NCBI GenBank assembly: GCA_013360745.1
Contig: JABWBA010000031.1
Coordinates: forward strand, 1 to 34,914
Direction of reading: 5' to 3'
Source of the DNA: Chthonomonadales bacterium
GTDB taxonomy: Bacteria > Armatimonadota > Chthonomonadetes > Chthonomonadales > CAJBBX01
Length of the DNA stretch: 34,914 nt
Made by a program: the position numbers and the translations under genes. Shown one piece after another: positions 1 through 8,025 of this stretch; within the stretch, counting starts at the first letter, position 1, and each line of letters starts with the position of its first letter. Below the pieces are notes generated by a model. That model worked only from the letters and a program-made list of their open reading frames with translations, ran no database searches and had not been told where the DNA came from.

Positions 1-2108
1 TCGCCGATGCGGAGCAGCGCAGCCTGCATCCAGCGCCAGGCGCGTATCAGGAACCGCTGAGCCCCTTCAACGCCTCCCTCCTTCCATTCGATATTGGAGG
101 CGAAGGGAGCCGCGAACATGATATGGATCCGCAGGCTGTCGGCGCCGTAGCGCTCGATCATGCTTTCAGGCGATACTACGTTGCCTTTGGACTTGGACAT
201 CCGTACCCAGCGGTGGATGATCTGATCGGCTGGGAAGCCAGCGAGGTCCTCAGGGCGGAGGACGATCCAGTCGACGATGCTGTCGCCGTCGTTGGTGTCT
301 GTCGCTTCGTCGGCGCGTGGCGGGCGTCCCGGCGTCCAGGCGAGTACCGTGCCCTGGCTCCGCAGACGTGGGAACGGCTCCGTAAATCCGATGAGTCCCT
401 CATCGTACATGACCTTGGTCCAGAACCGGGCATAGAGAAGGTGCATGACAGCGTGTTCCGCGCCGCCCGTATACATCCCGACCGGCAGCCATGCATCGAT
501 GAGCGAACGATCCGCGAAAGTCGCGCTGTTATTGGGGTCCGCGAACCTCAAAAAGTACCACGACGAACAGGCGAAGCCGCCCATCGTATCGGTTTCCCGC
601 AGGGCCTCGCCCCCGCAGGCGGGACAACGGGTCCGAACGAAGTCCGGCAGCGTCGCCAGTGGAGATTCCCCGGTTCCCGAAGGTTCATAGCGCTCGACAT
701 CGGGAAGCAGCACCGGAAGATCCGTCTCCGGAACCGGAGTCTCACCGCACGTTGCGCAGTGGACGATGGGGATCGGTGCGCCCCAGTACCGCTGGCGGCT
801 GATCAGCCAGTCCTTCATGCGATAGTGGACGCGTCGAGCCCCGACGCCGTGTTCCTCGAGGAAGCTGATCACGCGCTGAACGGTTTCCGGCGCGTTGGGC
901 GCACCGGCGAACGGGCACTTCGGCGTACGTGCCTCGGGACCAGGGGTAAAGTCGAGCATTGCGCCGCCGTCCGGGAGGGCCTCGGTCATCTCGCTGCCGC
1001 GGCTGGGGCCATCCGCTCGGCGATAGACGAGCTCCACCGGCAGATCGTGGAGCTTAGCGAACTCGAAATCCCTTTGGTCGTGCGCAGGGACGGCCATGAT
1101 CGCTCCGGTCCCGTAGCCCATCAGCACATAGTCCGCGATCCAGATCGGTATGGCCGCACCGTTCACAGGGTTCCGCGCATAGGAGCCGAGGAAAACGCCC
1201 GTCTTGGCTCGTTCGACGGATAGTCGCTCCGTGTCCGTGCTCGTTTGCGCATGACGGACATACTTCTCGACCGCATCTCGTTGGTTCGGGGCGGTCAACT
1301 CGGCCACGAGCGGATGCTCGGGCGCGATCACCATGAAGGTGGCGCCCCAGAGCGTATCGGGACGTGTGGTGAAGACCTGTAACGTATGTACTGAGCCGAT
1401 CACCGAGAAGTCGACCTCGGCGCCTTCGCTCCGTCCGATCCATTCTCGCTGTTGGAGCTTGATCCCCTCGGGCCAGTCGAGCGTGTCCAGGTCGGCCAGC
1501 AGTCGTTCGGCATAGGCGGTGATGCGGAAGTACCACTGCGGCAATGGGCGCTTCTCGACGTGTGCGTCGCAGCGCCAGCATCGGCCTTCCTTCACCTCTT
1601 CGTTCGCGAGGCCCGTTCGACACTGCGGGCACCAGTTGATGGGCGCCATCGCACGATAGGCGAGGCCGCGTCGATGGAGCAGCAAGAAGAACCACTGAGT
1701 CCATCGATAGTACTCGGGATCGCTGGAGTTGATCTCCCGGCTCCAGTCGTAGCTGCAGCCGATCCGTTTCAGGGTTCGACGATAGTTGGCAGCGTACTCT
1801 GGCACCATCTCGCGCGGATGGCGCCGCCGCTTGATCGCCTCGTTCTCCGCGGGCTGCCCGAAGGCGTCCCATCCCATCGGATGGAGGACCTCATAGCCTT
1901 TCATCCGTCGAAATCGGCAGTAGGCGTCCGTGGGCGCGTAGTTCTTGCAGTGTCCGACCGAGAGGCCCGCCCCTGATGGGTAGGGGAACATCTCGAGAAC
2001 ATAGTCCCTGGGGCGGGACGAATGGTCGTCGGCGCGGAAGGTGCCCTGCGCCTCCCAATGTGCTTGCCACCTGGCTTCTATATCGCTGAACTCGTAACGA
2101 TCCGTCAT
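1..2108 (-). CDS. leuS: Leucyl-tRNA synthetase (LeuRS), 3' end cut by window edge
   Basis: Class I aminoacyl-tRNA synthetase that charges tRNA-Leu in the cytoplasm. The frame is open from the ATG at 2108 to the left edge (702 codons seen). The N-terminus carries FPYPSGAGLSVGHCKNY at about residues 41-57, the LeuRS form of the HIGH box, but the first His is Ser. It is followed by HPMGWDAFGQPAE. Zinc-type Cys pairs (NWCPQC and CWRCD), the CP1 editing-domain stretch TTRPDTLWGA and the AIMAVPAHDQRDFEF motif follow. The KMSKS loop is MSKSKGN at about residue 637. The missing part is the anticodon-binding and C-terminal region. A TTGACC/TATAAT promoter lies just upstream. The many open frames on the plus strand here are antisense shadows. 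The identity is certain; the Ser substitution is unusual. Confidence 0.97.
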   Translation of the reverse strand, partial: MTDRYEFSDIEARWQAHWEAQGTFRADDHSSRPRDYVLEMFPYPSGAGLSVGHCKNYAPTDAYCRFRRMKGYEVLHPMGWDAFGQPAENEAIKRRRHPREMVPEYAANYRRTLKRIGCSYDWSREINSSDPEYYRWTQWFFLLLHRRGLAYRAMAPINWCPQCRTGLANEEVKEGRCWRCDAHVEKRPLPQWYFRITAYAERLLADLDTLDWPEGIKLQQREWIGRSEGAEVDFSVIGSVHTLQVFTTRPDTLWGATFMVIAPEHPLVAELTAPNQRDAVEKYVRHAQTSTDTERLSVERAKTGVFLGSYARNPVNGAAIPIWIADYVLMGYGTGAIMAVPAHDQRDFEFAKLHDLPVELVYRRADGPSRGSEMTEALPDGGAMLDFTPGPEARTPKCPFAGAPNAPETVQRVISFLEEHGVGARRVHYRMKDWLISRQRYWGAPIPIVHCATCGETPVPETDLPVLLPDVERYEPSGTGESPLATLPDFVRTRCPACGGEALRETDTMGGFACSSWYFLRFADPNNSATFADRSLIDAWLPVGMYTGGAEHAVMHLLYARFWTKVMYDEGLIGFTEPFPRLRSQGTVLAWTPGRPPRADEATDTNDGDSIVDWIVLRPEDLAGFPADQIIHRWVRMSKSKGNVVSPESMIERYGADSLRIHIMFAAPFASNIEWKEGGVEGAQRFLIRAWRWMQAALLRIG

Positions 2109-2141
2109 GATGATGTTTACCACACTCCGAGCAGGGTACCT

Positions 2142-2171
2142 ATTATAGTCGTCCTGTGTGATACGGGTCAA
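2142..2171 (-). promoter_or_regulatory. Sigma70-type promoter of leuS
   Basis: Read on the minus strand there is TTGACC (2166-2171), an 18-nt spacer and a perfect TATAAT (2142-2147). The expected transcription start is near 2135, giving a leader of about 27 nt before the leuS ATG at 2108. I see no T-box in this short leader, so leuS does not appear to be controlled by uncharged tRNA here. Confidence 0.75.
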
Positions 2172-2193
2172 ACGGTAGAGTTGGGACTCGCGT

Positions 2194-2952
2194 CTAGAAA
2201 AGACCGTCCGGCCGGGCCGCGATGACGAGCACGTCGAAGGTTACGCTGCATGCCCAATGGAGAACGAACGCGGGATAGAACGAGCGCGCCCGCAGCGCCA
2301 ACCATCCGAGGACCATGGCGGCGAAAAACGACCCGATCACCTCCGGAGTGGGTTTGCCGATGTGCATGATGCCGAACGCGATCGCCTGAAGCAACAGGGC
2401 GGGCCACGCGCCGAAGAACCTTGCCAGGCCGAACGTCATGAAGCCCCGGTAAAAGAACTCCCAACCGAGCATATATAGGCCGTACGATGTCTCATAGTAG
2501 AGCAGATAGGGCCACGAATAGGCGGCCTGCTGCTGGAGCGGGTAATAGGCCATGAAGTCGGACTGTCGGGCCGCAACCAGGAGCGGAACCAGCATCAACG
2601 CGTACAACGACAGGGTCAGGCGCCATTCGTCCGGTCGAGGACGCCACAGACCATATTGGTGGGGGCCTTCCCGGGGTAGGGCAAACATCGTAAGGAACGG
2701 CAGCAGCAGCAGCCCGACGAGGTTGACGACGAGGTATTCCTCCCAGCTTCGAGCGGTAAAGCAGCCGCGATCCATCGACCACACCGGACAGGGCTGCATG
2801 TTGTACACCGTCAGGAAGGAGACGACGGCGCCGCTTACGATCAGAGTTGCTACGGAGGCCCGCAGGTTCCGGCGTCTCGCCTCGTTGTGCGTCTCCTCGG
2901 AGCCCGTGATAGCCGGTGCGGCCTCGACGGGGGATGGCAGATCGTCCGTCAT
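2194..2952 (-). CDS. CPBP family intramembrane metalloprotease (Abi/Rce1-like)
   Basis: A 252-residue integral membrane protein with the three motifs of the CPBP (Rce1/Abi) family. WEFFYRG at 164-170 supplies the Glu and Arg of motif 1. FGIMH at 193-197 supplies a His. HWACSVTFD at 232-240 supplies the last His and an acidic residue. Hydrophobic segments lie near 33-50, 74-92, 112-127, 150-170, 178-195, 205-220 and 226-246. Family members are glutamate-dependent membrane proteases or act in prenyl-protein processing, bacteriocin self-immunity and protein sorting; the substrate is unknown here. The ATG overlaps the stop of the upstream amidohydrolase by 4 nt (ATGA), so the two are probably translationally coupled. 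leuS downstream has its own promoter. Confidence 0.85.
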   Translation of the reverse strand: MTDDLPSPVEAAPAITGSEETHNEARRRNLRASVATLIVSGAVVSFLTVYNMQPCPVWSMDRGCFTARSWEEYLVVNLVGLLLLPFLTMFALPREGPHQYGLWRPRPDEWRLTLSLYALMLVPLLVAARQSDFMAYYPLQQQAAYSWPYLLYYETSYGLYMLGWEFFYRGFMTFGLARFFGAWPALLLQAIAFGIMHIGKPTPEVIGSFFAAMVLGWLALRARSFYPAFVLHWACSVTFDVLVIAARPDGLF

Positions 2953-4328
2953 CGTCGCGCCAAGCTTGCGCTCAGGCGTCTGAGTTTGCGCCTTGCCGCC
3001 GCAATCCCCGGTATGCGAAGCCCTCGCCGGTCCTTGAGAACTTGCCCGCCGACCATCGTGTACGCCACATCGTTCGCGCTGCAGGACCAGACGAGCGCGT
3101 TGCAGGGATCGCAGGATGGCCAGCGCCCGGGCTTGCGCAGCGAGACGACCGTTATATCGGCAGCTTTGCCGGGCACGAGGCTGCCGACTACCCGGGCTAG
3201 ACCAAGCGCCCGAGCGCCTCCGAGCGTCGCTATGGTCACCATATCGGCCGCGGTCGGCGTAGCAGCGCTCCGCCGCCGAGCTCGCTCAAGCAGCGCTCCG
3301 AACCGCATGTCCTCGATCATATCCATGGTATTGTTGCTCACAACGCTGTCGGTGCCCAGTCCGAGCCGCGATGCGCCGAAGGCCGAACGGTCCATCGTCG
3401 CTCCTCCTGGGTCACGAACCGAGCCCATTAGCCATGTGAGCGGAGCGGCGCCGTTCCCCAGTTTCGCATTCGATTTTGGGCAATAGGCGATGGAGGCGCC
3501 TGATGGTCCCAGAAGCGCGTGATCGGAGGACGACACCTGAACACAATGAACCAGCAGCGTACGGTCGGTGAGGGCGCCCAGGTCCGATAGGTAGCGGATC
3601 ACGCTGGTTCCGCCCGCGCTCCACCGAATCCGGCGCGCCTTCAACCGCTCGGCAATGGCGCCGGATCCGCTCCGAACGAGCTCGGCTTCCTCGTTTGACT
3701 CTGCCGCGTGGATGCAGAGCGGCGTCGACGTCTGGGCGGTATGATCGACCAGTGCGCGCATGAGCTCCGGACGGACCGTATAGGCGGCATGCGGGGAGAC
3801 GCCCGGCGTTACCCAGGTCCCCTGAGCGGCGCTGCGATGGCGTTGGAGCGTCCGGTCGAGGCTAGCGAGTGTTGCTTCCACCGGCTCATCCGCAGCGATT
3901 CCGAAAACCTCCTGATAGGCGATGGCCCGAACCCCGGACCGAGCCAGAGCGGTGACCGACGCTCCAGAATCGGTGCAGTCGCCAATGGTCGTGATTCCCG
4001 CCGAGATCGCCTCCGCGACTCCGATGAGCGCCGACGCAGCCCATTCGTCCTCCGTTAGGTGGGTTTTATACTCCATCAAGGACAGGATCCAGGGGAGCAT
4101 GGGCAGATCCTCGACCAGACCGCGCAAAGCCGTATAGTCGAGATGCGCATGGACGTTGACGAAGCCCGGGAGGATCATGGCGTCACCGAAATCGATCGCA
4201 TCGGTCGTCGGCGCCGAGCCCGAAGCAGCGGGCCGTACAGCGGCGATCTTTGTGTCCTCGACGACGACCTCGCCATGCTCGATTACCGGTCCTTCAACGG
4301 GTACGACCCAGCGTGCGCGGAGCCGCAT
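2949..4328 (-). CDS. Amidohydrolase, ATZ/TRZ/MtaD-like deaminase
   Basis: A 459-residue metal-dependent hydrolase. It has the composite beta-sandwich start (GEVVVEDTKIAAV), then LPGFVNVHAHLDYTALRG with metal ligands H60 and H62. Later ligands fit LCIHAAES, LLVHCVQ and the catalytic Asp in LGLGTDSVVSNN. The C-terminal stretch ALGLARVVGSLVPGKAADITVV is typical of the superfamily. Relatives deaminate S-adenosylhomocysteine, methylthioadenosine, guanine, or aminodeoxyfutalosine in menaquinone synthesis. The HAHLDYTALRG signature suggests a purine-nucleoside-type substrate, but I cannot choose. It starts 3 nt after the pseudopilin stop and overlaps the CPBP gene by 4 nt, so the three genes form a coupled run with no obvious shared pathway. 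Confidence 0.85.
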   Translation of the reverse strand: MRLRARWVVPVEGPVIEHGEVVVEDTKIAAVRPAASGSAPTTDAIDFGDAMILPGFVNVHAHLDYTALRGLVEDLPMLPWILSLMEYKTHLTEDEWAASALIGVAEAISAGITTIGDCTDSGASVTALARSGVRAIAYQEVFGIAADEPVEATLASLDRTLQRHRSAAQGTWVTPGVSPHAAYTVRPELMRALVDHTAQTSTPLCIHAAESNEEAELVRSGSGAIAERLKARRIRWSAGGTSVIRYLSDLGALTDRTLLVHCVQVSSSDHALLGPSGASIAYCPKSNAKLGNGAAPLTWLMGSVRDPGGATMDRSAFGASRLGLGTDSVVSNNTMDMIEDMRFGALLERARRRSAATPTAADMVTIATLGGARALGLARVVGSLVPGKAADITVVSLRKPGRWPSCDPCNALVWSCSANDVAYTMVGGQVLKDRRGLRIPGIAAARRKLRRLSASLARR

Positions 4329-4331
4329 CGG

Positions 4332-4973
4332 CTAGAGCTGGGTGGCCCAGAGCTGTTCGAGGGCGCTGCGGCTCACATTCTTCGTATGTCCGTCCCCATG
4401 CAGGACGTTGTAGCGGTATTGTTCGAGGATCAACCCCCCGTGCCAGCGACCCGCCGCGTCGAACATGACGTTCGTTTCAGCGGGCAAGGCCATCGTAGCC
4501 TCTCCGAGATGCCGGAATGCGATCTCGGTACGATAGTTATAGCTCGTCCCGAATCGCACATAGCTTGTCGGTCGCGCATCGAGCGGTATCCCATTGGAGT
4601 CCTCGATATCATAGCCGGTGTCCGCCGGGCATCGGAACAAATCCTTCGACTTTACGTACGGTTGAAGAGCTTCATGGATCATCGGCATGAACGGTATCTG
4701 GCTCTGGAACTCCGGGAACAAGCTCCAGATAATCGGTGTGTATTTATCAGTGGGATCCACCGCCCATGGGTACAGCTCATCGGAGTCCATGGCGTACATG
4801 CGGATCGCGAGCCCGATCTGGCGTAGATTCGATACGCATGTTATCTCTCTGGCTTTGCCTCGGGCGGTCAGGAAAACCGGGAAGAGCAGTGCGGCCAGCA
4901 CGGCGATGATGGCGATGACCGTAAGAAGTTCGATCATCGTGAAGCCGGTGCGGTTGCGGAACGAAAGGTCCAT
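4332..4973 (-). CDS. Type II/IV pseudopilin-like secreted protein (prepilin N-terminus, DUF1559-like)
   Basis: 213 residues from the chosen start. The N-terminus is a class III prepilin signal: a short basic leader ending in Gly10, then [20 protein letters not shown] with Glu at +5, which prepilin peptidase would cleave after Gly10. The hydrophobic helix is followed by [18 protein letters not shown], usual for this family. The C-terminus has [14 protein letters not shown], matching the His/Asp-Gly tail motif of DUF1559-like pilins. An upstream in-frame ATG at 4994 is possible, but GAGGTGA at 4981-4987 sits 7 nt before the ATG at 4973, so I prefer the latter. No pilus assembly genes are nearby, as is usual for the many scattered pseudopilins of Armatimonadota and Planctomycetota. 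The exact role is unknown. Confidence 0.88.
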   Translation of the reverse strand: MDLSFRNRTGFTMIELLTVIAIIAVLAALLFPVFLTARGKAREITCVSNLRQIGLAIRMYAMDSDELYPWAVDPTDKYTPIIWSLFPEFQSQIPFMPMIHEALQPYVKSKDLFRCPADTGYDIEDSNGIPLDARPTSYVRFGTSYNYRTEIAFRHLGEATMALPAETNVMFDAAGRWHGGLILEQYRYNVLHGDGHTKNVSRSALEQLWATQL

Positions 4974-5092
4974 GGATCGATCACCTCGCGCCATACCGCA
5001 TACTACCCCGTATTGGCTGCGGAATGCGATGCGCGGACTGTCCTCTGTGGCGCCGTCTGGATGTAAGAGATCGGATGTGTTAGGAGTTCAAT

Positions 5093-6706
5093 ATGGCGGA
5101 TGACCGCTACGATATCGTGGTGCACGGAGGAACGGTCCTCGATGGAATCTGTGACGCTCCGTACGCCGCCGATATCGGCATTGTGGATGACCGGGTAGTC
5201 GCGATCGGTGATCTCGGTGATGCCCACGCATCCCGACGAGTTTCCGCGGTCGGGATGCGGGTGGCTCCCGGATTCATCGACATTCACACCCACTCGGATA
5301 TCTCGATCACCTTCCATCAGCCGATGGTCAGCATGATCTCGCAGGGTGTCACGACCCAGGTAACCGGCAACTGTTCGCTGTGCCTCGGGCTGGCTACATC
5401 CAGCGAGACCTTCGCGTTTGAACAGAGCTGGTTGGATGCCCATGGCGCTCGGATCTGCTGGACCGACCTGGATGGGCATCTGAAATACGTCCGTGAAATC
5501 GGCTGCGGCACGAACTACGTGATGCTCGCCGGACACGGCACCATCCGTAAGCGAGTGATGGGCATGGCGGACCGGTATGCCGACAGGCATGAGATCGAGG
5601 CGATGAAGCGCGAGCTTGTCGTAGCGCTGGAACAGGGCGCATGGGGTATCTCCACCGGGTTGGAGTATACGCCCTCCGGATGCGCCAACCTCGAGGAGCT
5701 GGTTGCGTTGTCCAGCGTTGTACGACGGTACGGGGGCTTCTACGCGACGCACCTGCGCAATGAAGGAGACGCCCTGCTGGAGGCGGTTGCCGAGGCGCTT
5801 GCCGTGGGTGAACAAGCGCGCGTAGCCGTGCAGCTCTCCCATCACAAGGCCGAAGGGCGCAGGAACTGGGGCAAAGTCCACGAGACCATCAAGATGGTCG
5901 ACGCGGCCCGCCAGCGGGGCGTTGATGTGGAGATGGATCAATATCCGTATACGGCGTTCATGACCAATCTTGCCACGCAGATCCTCCCTCCCTGGGCGGT
6001 ACGGGGCAGCAATGATGAGGTGCTCGCCCGTCTCGAGGACCCAACGACCAGACAGGGGATTGCGGCCGAGGTGCGGGATCGATATCCCGATCTGGAGGAC
6101 GATTCGACCGAGAGCCCGTGGGAACTGATCGAGATCGGCGTAGCCCGCGGACTTCGATCACTGCAGGGACGGACCGTGGCCAGCCTCGCCCGCGAACAGC
6201 GCCGTTCGGCGGTGGACGTCGCGCTGGATCTCGTCGTGCATGAAAGCAACTTCCTCAGCGCCATCAACCATGGTATCGGGGCGGAGGACGTCCGTTATGT
6301 CATGCAGCACCCGCTTACGATGATCGGCTCTGATGCCGTAGGGACAGGGCCCGAAGGTAAGACCGGCGACGATCCGGTGCATCCCAGATGCTATGGGACG
6401 TTCCCACGCGTCCTCGGGCGGTATGTTCGAGAGGCCGGCGTCATTACGGAGGCGGAAGCGATCAAGAAGATGACCGTTCTGCCAGCGACGCGTCTGGGCC
6501 TCACCGACCGGGGGAAGCTTGCGCCAGGCGCTTATGCGGACATCGTCGTCTACGATCCCAATCGGGTCGAAGATACCGCTACCTATGAAGAACCACACCG
6601 CGTGGCCACAGGGATCCAGACCGTGCTGACCAACGGTCGAATCACGTGGGATGCCGGCGCCTGGACCGGTGCGTTGCCCGGCAGGGTCCTGCGGCGCGGG
6701 CCCTAG
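5093..6706 (+). CDS. N-acyl-D-amino-acid deacylase (D-aminoacylase)
   Basis: A 537-residue amidohydrolase-superfamily enzyme that hydrolyses N-acyl-D-amino acids. The start DDRYDIVVHGGTVLDG and the APGFIDIHTHSD motif (H65, H67) are characteristic. Cys94 in TGNCS is the family's metal-ligand cysteine. The two later ligand histidines fit ATHLRNEG and LSHHKAEG. The catalytic Asp is in MIGSDAVG, followed by HPRCYGTFPRVLG, a strong family signature. The C-terminal LTDRGKLAPGAYADIVVYDP closes the beta-sandwich. The ATG has a good GGAG ribosome site 6 nt upstream. It diverges from the pseudopilin gene and stands alone. The acyl-amino acid specificity cannot be read from sequence; scavenging of D-amino acids from cell wall is an inference. 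Confidence 0.93.
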   Translation: MADDRYDIVVHGGTVLDGICDAPYAADIGIVDDRVVAIGDLGDAHASRRVSAVGMRVAPGFIDIHTHSDISITFHQPMVSMISQGVTTQVTGNCSLCLGLATSSETFAFEQSWLDAHGARICWTDLDGHLKYVREIGCGTNYVMLAGHGTIRKRVMGMADRYADRHEIEAMKRELVVALEQGAWGISTGLEYTPSGCANLEELVALSSVVRRYGGFYATHLRNEGDALLEAVAEALAVGEQARVAVQLSHHKAEGRRNWGKVHETIKMVDAARQRGVDVEMDQYPYTAFMTNLATQILPPWAVRGSNDEVLARLEDPTTRQGIAAEVRDRYPDLEDDSTESPWELIEIGVARGLRSLQGRTVASLAREQRRSAVDVALDLVVHESNFLSAINHGIGAEDVRYVMQHPLTMIGSDAVGTGPEGKTGDDPVHPRCYGTFPRVLGRYVREAGVITEAEAIKKMTVLPATRLGLTDRGKLAPGAYADIVVYDPNRVEDTATYEEPHRVATGIQTVLTNGRITWDAGAWTGALPGRVLRRGP

Positions 6707-6713
6707 CCGCTCC

Positions 6714-6762
6714 CCGCTGCGTTTGGGGCTTCCGGATCCGCTCGGCGCCCCGCACGCAGCGG
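6714..6762. terminator. Strong hairpin between convergent genes, possible bidirectional terminator
   Basis: A perfect 9-bp stem, CCGCTGCGT (6714-6722) with ACGCAGCGG (6754-6762), encloses a second stem, GGGGC (6725-6729) with GCCCC (6747-6751). It lies in the 72-nt gap between the convergent deacylase and thioredoxin genes. There is no run of T on either side, so it is not a textbook intrinsic terminator. It may stop both transcripts weakly or protect their 3' ends. Confidence 0.45.
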
Positions 6763-6778
6763 TCGATGGAACCGTCGT

Positions 6779-7912
6779 CTAGCGGATGCCGGCTTCGCCG
6801 AGCGCTTTCATTACAGCCGCCGGGTCGAAGCCCTCACCCTTATAGATCACCTTTCCGTCGCGATCGTACAGGACGTTCGTCGGATACGCCCGGACTTTGA
6901 ACATGCCGACCAGATCGGTCGACGTCTTGTTGAAGCCGACAGGGAACGTGAGGCCGTGGCGTTCGGCCCAGGCCTTTACATCGGCTTTGGACTCGCCGAT
7001 ACCGTTGACCGCGATGATCTCCAGACCGTGATCCTTGAACTTCCGATACAACTCCTCGAGATGCGGAGCCTCCGCATTGCAGGCGCCTCAAGTGGAGAAG
7101 AAGAAGGTAAGGAAGATCATCTTGCCGCGAAGATCCGAAAACCGTATCTGTCGATCATCGTAGGTTCGGACGGTGATCGACGTGGGCACGGAGGGGCTAT
7201 CCGGCGCGGGCAGCGCCGTGAGCTGTCGTGCTCCTTCGGGCAGCTTCACTGCGAACCCATCCGTAGGGAGCGGCTTATCGATCTCGACCGTGCGAACCGT
7301 TTCGACGATCACCGGAGCGCCCTTGCTGAAGAGCGCGACGCGTCGTACGAGATACCGGTCGTTGTCGATATACAGTTTGGCCGAATGATCAGCATCGTAG
7401 TCGAAGCTCAATACCCAGGCGAGCTGGTCGCCGAAGCTTTGAGGGCCGCTCACCTCGGCGCTTCTCATACGGGACGCAAGGTCGTCACGACGATCCTGCC
7501 AGCGGCCTTCAAGAAGGAGTGTGATCACTCTGGAGGCTGGCGTGGGTACGGCAATCCCTTTGAGCGTATCGACCCCGATGAGTTGTCTAGAAGCGGCGGT
7601 TCGAGTGTAGACACTCCGATCCACCCGCAGCGCCGTCAACTGCTTGCCGTCCGACCATACCTCGGTATCGCAATAACTTCCGGTCATCGAAAGCCGGTAC
7701 AGGTTCGGTCGTTTGGCGGCAACGACGACGGAGGCGGAATACTCCTTGTCGCCAGCTTTATGCGTCCAAGCCGACTCGCAGCGAAACGTGCTGGCCGCCC
7801 GATAGTTGGCCGCGGTCTTCATCAAGATGCGCGCCGCGTCGGCGGCCTGCCCATGTGCGAGCGGAGCTGCGACCGTGGTCGCTAACAGAGCGATTATCGA
7901 TCTCAGGTTCAT
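6779..7912 (-). CDS. Secreted thioredoxin/TlpA-like protein with probable selenocysteine (in-frame UGA, UxxC)
   Basis: Reading through one TGA (7088-7090) gives a single 377-residue protein. The start is the ATG at 7912, with AGGAG 6 nt upstream. Residues 1-23 are a signal peptide (hydrophobic core, cleavage near HGQA-AD). Residues about 25-235 resemble the LolA/DUF2092 lipoprotein-carrier-like fold often placed before redoxin domains. From about 250 a TlpA/AhpC-TSA thioredoxin fold follows: IRFSDLRGKMIFLTFFFST, then UGA at codon 275, then GACNAEAPHLEELY. The usual sequence is WCxxC with PHL, so UGA replaces the first catalytic Cys and Cys278 is the second. The fold continues with GLEIIAVNG and the cis-Pro loop AYPTN (Pro344). 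A SECIS-like stem follows the UGA. The role is probably extracytoplasmic thiol-disulfide exchange. The alternatives are a nonsense mutation or sequencing error (TGC to TGA). No sel genes are in the window. Confidence 0.78.
7061..7077 (-). promoter_or_regulatory. SECIS-like hairpin downstream of the in-frame UGA
   Basis: On the minus strand, ten nt after the UGA codon lies a perfect 7-bp stem, AUGCGGA / UCCGCAU, with a GGC loop (or 6 bp with an AGGCU loop). The apical loop begins 16-17 nt past the UGA and has G within its first two positions. Both match the published bacterial SECIS consensus as I remember it. CCU before and AGG after could extend it as a lower stem. It lies inside the coding sequence, as bacterial SECIS elements do. 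Confidence 0.65.
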
Positions 7913-8025
7913 TGGCGCTCCTTTGCTGATATCCATATGCCGTCCGCGAAGCGGCCTCCCGCGCCTCGGCATAGTATCAAGATCTCAGTATAACGCAACC
8001 CTGATCGTTGATGGATCGTTGCTGT

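Noticed and set aside
123-1223. 366-codon plus-strand open frame and several others between 123 and 1976
   Set aside because: They lie antisense to leuS, whose motifs run through the whole region on the minus strand. Their translations show no family features.
2109-2141. T-box riboswitch ahead of leuS
   Set aside because: The leader between the predicted start site and the ATG is only about 27 nt and has no T-box core.
7088-7912. Reading the redoxin as a pseudogene or as two separate genes
   Set aside because: A single TGA at the catalytic Cys column, intact frame on both sides and a SECIS-like stem favour selenocysteine. The downstream piece alone lacks a start with a ribosome site and its active-site half. 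Mutation or sequencing error cannot be excluded.
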